Assembly (NCBI RefSeq): GCF_020055635.1
Contig: NZ_JAIPUT010000032.1
Span: forward strand, 1-48,469
From: Marivita sp.
GTDB taxonomy: Bacteria; Pseudomonadota; Alphaproteobacteria; Rhodobacterales; Rhodobacteraceae
Length of the DNA stretch: 48,469 bases
Direction: 5' to 3'
Below, piece after piece: positions 26,028-32,997 of the stretch. The notes under the pieces are model-generated. The model ran no database searches. It was given only the letters and a program-made list of their open reading frames with translations, and was not told the origin of the DNA. Position 1 is the first letter of the stretch, and every line of letters begins with the position of its first letter. The translations under genes were made by a program, and so were the position numbers.

Positions 26028-27022
26028 GCATCCTCGCCACTTGCGCGGCGGCGCTGGAAATCGAGGATCACCGCTTTTTCGAAGGAACGGGAGAGCGCGT
26101 CCTGCGCATCGTCTCGACCGCCGATCTCGAGGTGTTCGAACCCTATCTTCTGGCCTTCCAATCGAGCCGGCCCGCGCTGTCCATCGACTATACCGTGGTG
26201 TCTTCGGCAGAGCTTTATCGCGCGATACGGGGCAATGCGGCGTTTGACCTTGCAGTGTCGTCGGCCATGGACCTGCAGTTTCAACTGGCCAATGACGGAT
26301 TTGCCAGGACCCACCAGTCCGACGCCGCGCGGGCGCTGCCGGACTGGGCTCGATGGCGCGACCTGATCTTCGCATTCACGGCCGAACCCGCCGTCATGGT
26401 GTTGTCGACCCGGCGCTTCGAGGGACTGGCCCTGCCCGAAACGCGCCAGGACCTGATCGCGCTGCTGCGGCAGAACCAGGACCGGTTCGAAAACACCGTG
26501 GGCACCTATGACGTGCGCGAAAGCGGGCTGGGCTACCTCTTTGCCACCCAGGAAGCGCGGTCGACGGATGCCTATTGGCGCCTCTCCGAGGTCATGGGCC
26601 GCCTGAACCCGAAGCTCTATTGCTGCTCGGGACAGATGATCGACGAGGTCGCCGAGGGCCGTTTGGCCTTTGCCTACAACGTGCTGGGCAGCTATGCCGC
26701 CGAGCGGCTGGCGCGGGATTCCGGCGGACAGATCCAGATCGTGGCGATGCAGGATTTCGCCAATGTCATCCTCAGGACCGCGCTCATTCCCGCCAACGCG
26801 ACCGAGCCCGCAGCCGCCGGCGCCCTGATCGACATGCTTGTCACCCTCGGCCTGCGCGACGACCGGGGCGACTGGCCCCTGCCGCCGCTGAACCAGACCG
26901 GCGCGGCCGATGTCGCGGGGTTCGGCCCGATCCGGCTGGGACCGGCCCTGATGGTCTATCTCGACCCGCTGAACCGCCGCACGTTCCTGACCGAATGGCA
27001 AAACGCCATGGTTCAGCGCTAG
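25997..27022 (+). CDS. Periplasmic substrate-binding protein coupled to TctE (orphan)
   Basis: A 341-residue secreted protein. Signal peptide MRHACLALVLSILATCAAA, then a type II periplasmic binding fold of the iron/spermidine-binding kind: VLRIVSTADLEVFEPYLLAF, FDLAVSSAMDLQFQLANDGF, AFAYNVLGSYAAERL (each read from the translation). No permease or ATPase gene adjoins it. It starts 31 bases before the kinase gene ends and is the last gene of the two-component operon, so an accessory sensor that hands ligand to TctE is more likely than transport. Its stop is only 10 bases from the convergent dctM stop. A transport role with a distant permease remains possible. Confidence 0.82.
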   Translation: MRHACLALVLSILATCAAALEIEDHRFFEGTGERVLRIVSTADLEVFEPYLLAFQSSRPALSIDYTVVSSAELYRAIRGNAAFDLAVSSAMDLQFQLANDGFARTHQSDAARALPDWARWRDLIFAFTAEPAVMVLSTRRFEGLALPETRQDLIALLRQNQDRFENTVGTYDVRESGLGYLFATQEARSTDAYWRLSEVMGRLNPKLYCCSGQMIDEVAEGRLAFAYNVLGSYAAERLARDSGGQIQIVAMQDFANVILRTALIPANATEPAAAGALIDMLVTLGLRDDRGDWPLPPLNQTGAADVAGFGPIRLGPALMVYLDPLNRRTFLTEWQNAMVQR

Positions 27023-27032
27023 GCCGGCGGTG

Positions 27033-28334
27033 TTACAGGAGTCCGGGCAGGAACAGCACCGCCGCCGGGAATGCGATGGTCAAGACCACCACCACCAGGT
27101 CGGCCAGCAGGAACGGGATGACCCCGGCAAAGATCTGCGCCGTGGTGACGTATTTGTACGCCACGTTCTTGATGACGAAGACATTGAGCCCGACCGGCGG
27201 GGTGATCATCCCGATCTCGAGCAGTTTGACCACCAGCACGCCGAACCAGACCGCGCTCAGGCCCTGCGACTCGAGCACCGGCAGGAACACCGGCAGGGTC
27301 ACCAGCATTGCGCCCACCGGCTCCATGAAGGTGCCAAGCGCCAGGTAGACCAGCACCACGATCAGCATCAGCTGCACATAGGACAGGTCCGCGCCGGCGA
27401 CCCAGGAATTGATGAAACCCGAGAGGCCCGACAGCCCGAGGAACCGCGTGAACATCGCCGCACCCACCGCGATGATGAAGAGCGACCCGGTCGTCGTCAC
27501 GGTTTCGAGAAGCGACCGGCTGATGACCTCGCGGTTCAGGCGGCGGGTCACGGCAGAGATCACGATGGTCCCCAAGGCGCCGACCGCGCCCGCCTCGGTG
27601 GCCGAGAAGAATTCGGCGAAAAGCCCGCCGAACACCAGCACGATCAGCGCGAAGATCGGCAGAACGTTGAGGATCGCGGCGCGGGTGCTCCCGGTTTCGG
27701 GCACCGCCGCGGCGGGCGGGATCACGTCCGGCCGCAGCACGCTGATCAACACGATGATGAGGCAATAGGAAACCGCCGTGACCAGCCCGATGCCGATGCC
27801 GCCGACGAAGACCTGCGTGATCGAGGTTTCCGCGAAGACGCCGTAGAGGATCATCAGGATTGATGGCGGGATCAGCGCACCGATGGTGCCGCCCGCCGCG
27901 ATCGAGCCTGCCGCGATGGAGGGCCGGTAGCCCGCCTGCACCATCTCGGGGATGGCGATCCGGCCCATCGCCGCCGCACAGGCGAGCGATGATCCCGACA
28001 CCGCCGCAAAGCCCGAACAGGCGAAGATCGACGAGATGGCAAGCCCGCCGGGCAGCCGCCGCAGTACCAGCTTGGCGGCGTCGAACAGCCCCCCGGTCAG
28101 CCCGGCATGGAAGGCCACGAACCCCATTAGGAGGAACATCGGCACCGCCGAGAGCGTCCAGGACGCGACGAAATCGTACGGGGTCGAATAGAGAATGCCG
28201 ACAGCCGGGTTGATCCCGACCAGGCTCACCACACCGCCAAAGCTGACGGCGATGAGCGCCATCGCGACCGGCACGCGCAACAACAGGAGCGCGATCAGGA
28301 TGCCGACGCCCAGAAACCCGGTTTCGACACTCAT
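27033..28334 (-). CDS. dctM: TRAP transporter large permease DctM
   Basis: A 433-residue membrane protein with about 12 hydrophobic spans. Conserved TRAP-M stretches include SAVPMFLLMGFVAFHAGL, FAAVSGSSLACAAAMGRIAIPEM, GTIGALIPPSILMILYG and MLVTLPVFLPVLESQG. It is the sodium-coupled importing subunit and works with DctQ and periplasmic DctP. The start overlaps the dctQ stop by ATGA. The amidohydrolase and hydratase genes upstream suggest an aromatic or acyl acid substrate rather than C4-dicarboxylates. Confidence 0.92.
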   Translation of the reverse strand: MSVETGFLGVGILIALLLLRVPVAMALIAVSFGGVVSLVGINPAVGILYSTPYDFVASWTLSAVPMFLLMGFVAFHAGLTGGLFDAAKLVLRRLPGGLAISSIFACSGFAAVSGSSLACAAAMGRIAIPEMVQAGYRPSIAAGSIAAGGTIGALIPPSILMILYGVFAETSITQVFVGGIGIGLVTAVSYCLIIVLISVLRPDVIPPAAAVPETGSTRAAILNVLPIFALIVLVFGGLFAEFFSATEAGAVGALGTIVISAVTRRLNREVISRSLLETVTTTGSLFIIAVGAAMFTRFLGLSGLSGFINSWVAGADLSYVQLMLIVVLVYLALGTFMEPVGAMLVTLPVFLPVLESQGLSAVWFGVLVVKLLEIGMITPPVGLNVFVIKNVAYKYVTTAQIFAGVIPFLLADLVVVVLTIAFPAAVLFLPGLL

Positions 28335-28831
28335 GCGGGGTCTCCGATCTGGCGCGCCCGGTCGGCGGCCTTGATCAGGCAGGCCGCAGTGGCAAGGGCA
28401 AACCCGACGGTGGGAAAGACGTAGCTGGGATATGTGAGGAACGCGATCTCGCCCAGTTCGATCATCGTCCCGCGCGACCAGTTCGACACCATCGACCCCC
28501 AGGTCGCCCAGGTCAGCGTGCCGTAGATCCCGCAGGCGATCAGGGCCACGAGCGCGTCAGAGGCCTGCCGCAACCAGCGCGGCAGGAAACCGTCGATCAG
28601 CTCCACCGACACCATCTCGTCGCGCAGCTCGATATAGGCCAGCGGCAGGAACGCGAGCGGCACCATGTAATAGCGCGCCACCATCGCGTTGGTCGAACTG
28701 AACGAATACCGGAACAGGTTCCGCAGCACCACGTCGAGACAGATATGCAGCATCATCACCACGACGGCGATGGCCCCCAGAAGGGCAAGCACGCGGGCGA
28801 CCACAGAGGCGGCCTTGACGATCGTATCCAT
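28331..28831 (-). CDS. dctQ: TRAP transporter small permease DctQ
   Basis: A 166-residue protein with four membrane spans: ALLGAIAVVVMMLHICLDVVLRN at the N-terminus (read in parts), MVPLAFLPLAYIELRDEM, the ALVALIACGIYGTLTWATWG span, and FPTVGFALATAACLIKA. The short loop with RDEMVSVELI matches the DctQ consensus. It scaffolds the DctM subunit. The ATG is 66 bases from the dctP stop, and that gap holds a hairpin. Confidence 0.88.
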   Translation of the reverse strand: MDTIVKAASVVARVLALLGAIAVVVMMLHICLDVVLRNLFRYSFSSTNAMVARYYMVPLAFLPLAYIELRDEMVSVELIDGFLPRWLRQASDALVALIACGIYGTLTWATWGSMVSNWSRGTMIELGEIAFLTYPSYVFPTVGFALATAACLIKAADRARQIGDPA

Positions 28832-28858
28832 GAATTCGGCTTCCGGGTCGGGCAGGAT

Positions 28859-28889
28859 GCCCTGTCCCGCCTTCGCAGCGGAACAGGGC
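28859..28889 (-). terminator. Hairpin between dctP and dctQ
   Basis: GCCCTGT (28859-28865) pairs with ACAGGGC (28883-28889); after one mismatch the stem continues with CCGC/GCGG (28867-28870, 28878-28881) around a seven-base loop. It lies 9 bases after the dctP stop in the direction of transcription and has no clear T-run. It is the third such hairpin after a binding-protein gene in this window. Confidence 0.7.
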
Positions 28890-28897
28890 GCAAGGTG

Positions 28898-29989
28898 TCA
28901 GAGTCCGTAGGTCGCGAGGTCGACATCGGCCCAGATGCGCTCCCAGGCCAGTTCGGCCAAGGCATCGGGATCATTGCCGATCTCGGCAATCGCCTCTGAC
29001 CATTCGTCGATCAGGGCGGCGAAATCGGATGCGATGTCACCGGCTGCGGCGACCTGGGTCTCCCGGTCCTGCTGCGCAAAGGCTTCGGATGCCGCCATCA
29101 GCTCGTCCGACGCTTCGACCACGGTGATGTCCGACTCCGCGACCGCCGCGCGGGCGGCCTCGGGAAGCTGGAAACCCCACCGGTCGGTCAGGTCGAAATT
29201 GCCCCGGTTCGCTGCCTTGGTCACCATCAGGCGCTGCTCGACGGTCATCGATTCCCATGTCGGCAGGGCCACGGTGAAGTTGGACGTGGCATGGTAGGTG
29301 CCGATCGGCACGGTGTTGAAATGCGTGGCCACATCCACCAGGCGGAAGGACAGCATGTCGACGATCGACGCCATCGTGCCGTCGATGGTGCCCTGGCTCA
29401 TCGCCTCGAACGTGTCACCGACCCCCATCGGAACGCCGGTGGCGCCGAAATGTTCGGCCCAGCGCGAATAGGGCGCGCCGCCCGACCTCAGGCGCAGACC
29501 GCGCAGGTCCTCGACCGAGTTGACGGGGGTGGTGGTGATCAGGCCGTAGACGTCGGACGATCCGGCCCCCAGGAACACGCCGCCGAATTCCTTGTATTCC
29601 TGCTGGCACGGGGCGCAGTTCACCACCCATTCGGTCATGGCGAGCGCCATCGCGTGCGGGTTGCGCCCCTGCAACGCAAGATCCCCGGCCACGCCGGTGA
29701 GCGGGAAATCGGCCGCGAAGTAAAGCGGCAGCGAGTTGCCGATATCGGCCAGCCCGGATTTCAGCGCATCCGCCATCTGCGGCAGCGCGACGACTTCCGG
29801 CCCAAGCAGGGTGGTGCCGATGGTGCCGCCGGATTCCTTGTCGAGATATTCGGCGAAATTGGTGTACATGTAATGCGCGGGATGCGCCGGGGGGGCCGCC
29901 GGTGCCAGGCGCAGGTCCTGGGCCGAAGCCGTTCCTGCCGCCATGACACCGACCGCCGCGAGTGCCGTCAGTGAGAAATTCAGTTTCAT
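28898..29989 (-). CDS. dctP: TRAP transporter periplasmic binding protein DctP
   Basis: A 363-residue periplasmic binding protein. The signal peptide MKLNFSLTALAAVGVMAAGTASA ends before QDLRLAPAAPPAHP. The family helix with the conserved Arg reads LRGLRLRSGGAPYSRWAEHFG, and MSQGTIDGTMASIVDML is the second-domain signature. An unusual pair of cysteines, NCAPCQQE, could form a disulfide in the periplasm. ATG at 29989 is supported by GGGAGG about 9 bases upstream; longer in-frame starts lie in the amidohydrolase gene. The ligand is likely a hydroxycinnamate or other aromatic/acyl acid by gene context, not by sequence. Confidence 0.92.
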   Translation of the reverse strand: MKLNFSLTALAAVGVMAAGTASAQDLRLAPAAPPAHPAHYMYTNFAEYLDKESGGTIGTTLLGPEVVALPQMADALKSGLADIGNSLPLYFAADFPLTGVAGDLALQGRNPHAMALAMTEWVVNCAPCQQEYKEFGGVFLGAGSSDVYGLITTTPVNSVEDLRGLRLRSGGAPYSRWAEHFGATGVPMGVGDTFEAMSQGTIDGTMASIVDMLSFRLVDVATHFNTVPIGTYHATSNFTVALPTWESMTVEQRLMVTKAANRGNFDLTDRWGFQLPEAARAAVAESDITVVEASDELMAASEAFAQQDRETQVAAAGDIASDFAALIDEWSEAIAEIGNDPDALAELAWERIWADVDLATYGL

Positions 29990-30018
29990 CTTTGTTGTCC
30001 TCCCTCGATGAAGCTTGT

Positions 30019-30894
30019 TCAGATGTTCAGAATGCGCCGCGCGTTCTCCTTCAGGATCAGCGGCTTGACCTCCTCCTTGATGTCCAGCGCCTCGAAATCC
30101 CTGAGCCAGCGGTCCGGCGTGATCGCCGGCCAGTCCGACCCGAAAAGCATCTTCTTTTTCAGGATCGAATTCGCGTAATGCACGAAGATGGGCGGGAAAT
30201 ATTTCGGCGACCAGCCGGACATGTCGATATAGACGTTCGGCTTGTGCTGGGCGACCATCAGGCCCTCTTCCGTCCACGGAAAGGACGGGTGCGCCAGCAC
30301 GATGGGCGTGTCCGGAAAATCGACCGCCACGTCATCGACATGCACCGGGTTGGAATACTTGAGCCGCATCCCCATGCCACCCCGCATGCCGCTTCCCACG
30401 CCGGTCTGGCCGGTATGGAACAGCATGATCGCGCCCTCTTCGGCAATCGCCTCGTAAAGCGGATAGGCCCAGCGTTCATTGGGAAAGAACCCCTGCATCG
30501 TGGGATGGAACTTGAAGCCCCTGATGCCGAACTCGCGGACCAGCCGCCGCGCCTCGCGAGCCCCGGCCTTGCCCTTGGATGGGTCGATGCTGGCGAACGG
30601 GATCAGGATGTCGTCATTCTCGGCAGCGATCTGCGCGACCTCTTCGTTGGAATAGCGCCGAAAGCCGGTTTCGCGTTCGGAATCCACCGGAAAGATCACC
30701 GCGCCGATCTTGCGTTCGCGGAAATACTGCGCGGTCTGCTGTACGCTGGGCAGCATGCCATCCGCCCCGGCCGGGTTGTTGAAATAGGCTGCCATCCCGG
30801 CCTGGAAATCATCATACCCGTCGTCCCGCGGTCCGCAGCACGGCTCTTCGGCATGGGTGTGGAAGTCGATGGCGATCAGGTCGTCGATATTCAT
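30019..30894 (-). CDS. Amidohydrolase-2 family metal-dependent hydrolase (CouO-like)
   Basis: A 291-residue TIM-barrel hydrolase of the amidohydrolase_2/ACMSD superfamily. The metal site begins with IDFHTHAEE (His12, His14), and IRGFKFHPTMQGFFPN, MLFHTGQTG, IVLAHPSFPW and MLFGSDWP supply the strand-end ligands. Relatives next to CoA-linked genes hydrolyse carbon-carbon or ester bonds of beta-keto aryl-CoA compounds (CouO of Rhodococcus coumarate catabolism is the model I have in mind). The start overlaps the marR stop by ATGA and dctP follows 29 bases later. The reaction here is inferred; a decarboxylase role cannot be excluded. Confidence 0.82.
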   Translation of the reverse strand: MNIDDLIAIDFHTHAEEPCCGPRDDGYDDFQAGMAAYFNNPAGADGMLPSVQQTAQYFRERKIGAVIFPVDSERETGFRRYSNEEVAQIAAENDDILIPFASIDPSKGKAGAREARRLVREFGIRGFKFHPTMQGFFPNERWAYPLYEAIAEEGAIMLFHTGQTGVGSGMRGGMGMRLKYSNPVHVDDVAVDFPDTPIVLAHPSFPWTEEGLMVAQHKPNVYIDMSGWSPKYFPPIFVHYANSILKKKMLFGSDWPAITPDRWLRDFEALDIKEEVKPLILKENARRILNI

Positions 30895-31364
30895 GTGTCT
30901 GCCTCGGTCTCCAGTCCGGCGTAGCGGCGCAAGAGCTGCGCCAGCTGGCGGCAATCCGCCTCGCTCAGACCGTGATTGTGGTAGTCGTCATGGCCGAAGA
31001 ACGCCTCTTTGTGCGCGTCGATGAAGCCGTCTCCGGCGGCCGTCAGGTAAAGCCGCACCGACCGGCGGTCGTCATCGGGAATGATTCGGCTGACCCGCCC
31101 CTGAAGCTCCAGCCTGCGGATCATCTTGGTCATCTGCGCGGGCTTGATGCCGAGGGTTTCGGCGAGCAAACCCTGCCGCACGCCGGGATTGCGGCGGATC
31201 ACCCACATCACGGAAAATTCGCCCGGCCGCAGGTCAAGCTCGCCAAAGGCCGCGTAGAACCGTTCGAACGCGCGCAGCTGGGCCATGCGCAACAGGAACC
31301 CGAGCGAGCTGTCCAGCTCGCCAAGCGAGATATCCTCGGTGATGGTCTCGGCCAGATCCGACAT
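30891..31364 (-). CDS. MarR-family regulator of the second CoA module
   Basis: A 157-residue MarR protein. MAQLRAFERFYAAFGELDLRPGEFSVMWVI (in parts) is the dimer/DNA-domain entry, LLAETLGIKPAQMTKMIRRLELQG the helix-turn-helix, and IIPDDDRRSVRLYLTAAG the wing. The layout is that of CouR/HbaR-like aromatic-acid regulators. ATG at 31364 shares a base with the hydratase stop; a GTG one codon earlier is possible. It is embedded between enzyme and hydrolase genes, and the likely target is the palindrome at 32194-32203 in the divergent promoter. Confidence 0.87.
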   Translation of the reverse strand: MSDLAETITEDISLGELDSSLGFLLRMAQLRAFERFYAAFGELDLRPGEFSVMWVIRRNPGVRQGLLAETLGIKPAQMTKMIRRLELQGRVSRIIPDDDRRSVRLYLTAAGDGFIDAHKEAFFGHDDYHNHGLSEADCRQLAQLLRRYAGLETEADT

Positions 31365-32161
31365 CACCCCTCCTGCCCCGGCGGCGTGACCTTGGCCGCG
31401 CGTTTCTCCAGGAAGGCCCGCAGCCGGTCCTTGGCGTCATCGGTCATCGTCGCCAGTGTCGCCACCATGCTTTCGGCGAAAAGCCCGTCTTCGGACGACA
31501 TGTCCGCGATCCGGGGCAGCGCGTTGATGATGGCGTAGTTGGTGAACTCGGCATTTTCGGCCATCCGCGCGGCGACCGCGGTCGCCCGCTCGAGCACCTG
31601 ACCCTCCTCGACCACGTAACTCACACCGCCCCATTGCTCCATCTGCGCGGCGCTCAGGACGCGGCCGGTGAGCATCATGTCTCCCATCCGCGCCGGGCCG
31701 ATCAGCCGCGAGATCCGGACAGAGCCGCCGCCACCGACGAAGATCCCCCGCTGGCCTTCGGGCAAAGCGAAGAAGGCAGTCATGTCCGCCACCCGGATGT
31801 GGGTCGCGGCGGCCAGTTCGAACCCGCCACCCACGGTGGCGCCGCTCAGCGCGCTGACAAAGGGGATCGTGCCCCGCTCGATATGATCGAAGACGGCATG
31901 CCAGCGGCGCGAGCCCTTGACCGCCTCGAAAAGCGGCTTTTCCGAATGTTCCGACAGGTCGAGACCGGCACAGAAATGCGGCCCGTGACCGTGGATCACC
32001 GCGGCCCTGCACTCGGCCTGCGCGCGCTGCACGGCATCGTTGATCGCCTCGACGAAACGGTCGCTGATCGCGTTGCGCTTGGCCGGACGGTTCAGCCCGA
32101 TAAGCGCGACATTGTCCTGTGTCCGGTACGTCACCAGCCGGTCGTCATCCGCCTCTGCCAA
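31364..32161 (-). CDS. Enoyl-CoA hydratase/crotonase family enzyme
   Basis: A 265-residue crotonase with both hydratase glutamates in place: Glu115 (GGGFELAAAT) and Glu135 (ALPEGQRGIFVGGGG). The oxyanion segment is HFCAGLDLSEH. It should hydrate an enoyl-CoA or, as in hydroxycinnamoyl-CoA hydratase-lyases, an aryl-acryloyl-CoA. The start is a TTG at 32161, supported by AGGAGG five bases upstream; no in-frame ATG is close. It is the first gene of the minus operon hydratase-marR-hydrolase-dctPQM, read from the promoter at 32189-32217. Confidence 0.9.
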   Translation of the reverse strand: MAEADDDRLVTYRTQDNVALIGLNRPAKRNAISDRFVEAINDAVQRAQAECRAAVIHGHGPHFCAGLDLSEHSEKPLFEAVKGSRRWHAVFDHIERGTIPFVSALSGATVGGGFELAAATHIRVADMTAFFALPEGQRGIFVGGGGSVRISRLIGPARMGDMMLTGRVLSAAQMEQWGGVSYVVEEGQVLERATAVAARMAENAEFTNYAIINALPRIADMSSEDGLFAESMVATLATMTDDAKDRLRAFLEKRAAKVTPPGQEG

Positions 32162-32188
32162 GCCAGCCTCCTGCGTTCACTCCGCCAA

Positions 32189-32217
32189 TCTATATTTGCA
32201 AATTGTTTCCGCGTAAA
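32189..32217 (-). promoter_or_regulatory. Promoter with palindromic operator in its spacer
   Basis: Read on the minus strand, TTTACG (32212-32217) and TATAGA (32189-32194) are -35 and -10 boxes with exactly 17 bases between them, upstream of the hydratase-marR operon. The palindrome ATTTGCAAAT (32194-32203) touches the -10 box and lies mostly in the spacer, where a repressor would block RNA polymerase. The MarR at 30891-31364 is the natural candidate. The opposite SDR-dehydrogenase genes may share the control. The rest of the 32162-32259 gap shows nothing else distinct. Confidence 0.6.
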
Positions 32218-32259
32218 GTATTTCGTCGGAAAGATTGAGGGCAGACAAGAAGGCGCATC

Positions 32260-32997
32260 ATGCAGATTTCCGGCAAAACGGCGCTGGTCACCGGGGGCGG
32301 ATCAGGGCTTGGGGCCGCCACGGCACGACGTCTAGCTGCGGAAGGCGCTTTGGTCATCGTCGTCGACCGCGACGCCGATGCGGCAACTGCGGTGGCGCAG
32401 GAGGTCGGGGGCATCGCGGCGACCGCTGACGTGACGGACGAAACGGCGATTGCAAACGCCCTTAATACTGCCTCCGCAACACCGCAGATCATCGTGAATT
32501 GCGCCGGGATCGGCACCGCCGCCCGCGTCGTCGGACGCGAGGGGCCGATGTCGCTTGATGCGTTCCGGACCGTGATCAACGTCAACCTCGTGGGCACGTT
32601 CAACGTCTGTCGCCTTGCCGCCGCCCGCATGGCCGAGGCCGGGCTTGCCGGCACGATCGTCAACACCGCCTCTGTCGCCGCCTTCGAAGGTCAGATCGGC
32701 CAGGCGGCCTATGCGGCCTCGAAAGGCGGGATCGTGTCGCTGGGCCTGCCGATGGCGCGCGAATTCGCCCGCTTCGGCATTCGCGTGAACACCATCGCGC
32801 CGGGCATCTTCGTCACCCCCCTGCTGGGAACCCTGCCGCAAGAGGCGCAGACCGCGCTGGCGGCGGGCATCCCCTACCCCAGCCGCCTTGGAGAGCCCGA
32901 CGAATTCGCGCGGACCGTGCAGTTCTGCGTCGAAATGGACTACCTCAATGGCGAGGTCATCCGTCTGGACGGGGCGACCCGGCTGGCACCGAAATGA
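32260..32997 (+). CDS. SDR-family 3-hydroxyacyl-CoA dehydrogenase (HSD10-like)
   Basis: A 245-residue SDR. VTGGGSGLGAATARRL is the cofactor motif, VNCAGIGTA follows, and the catalytic part is NTASVAAFEGQIGQAAYAASKGG (Ser, Tyr, Lys in order). The FEGQIGQ stretch, LPMAREFARFGIRVNTIAPG and the C-terminal LNGEVIRLDGATR are features of 17-beta-HSD10/3-hydroxyacyl-CoA dehydrogenase type II, so oxidation of a 3-hydroxyacyl-CoA with NAD is likely. It is divergent from the hydratase operon and overlaps the acyl-CoA dehydrogenase by ATGA, completing a beta-oxidation-like set. Confidence 0.88.
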   Translation: MQISGKTALVTGGGSGLGAATARRLAAEGALVIVVDRDADAATAVAQEVGGIAATADVTDETAIANALNTASATPQIIVNCAGIGTAARVVGREGPMSLDAFRTVINVNLVGTFNVCRLAAARMAEAGLAGTIVNTASVAAFEGQIGQAAYAASKGGIVSLGLPMAREFARFGIRVNTIAPGIFVTPLLGTLPQEAQTALAAGIPYPSRLGEPDEFARTVQFCVEMDYLNGEVIRLDGATRLAPK

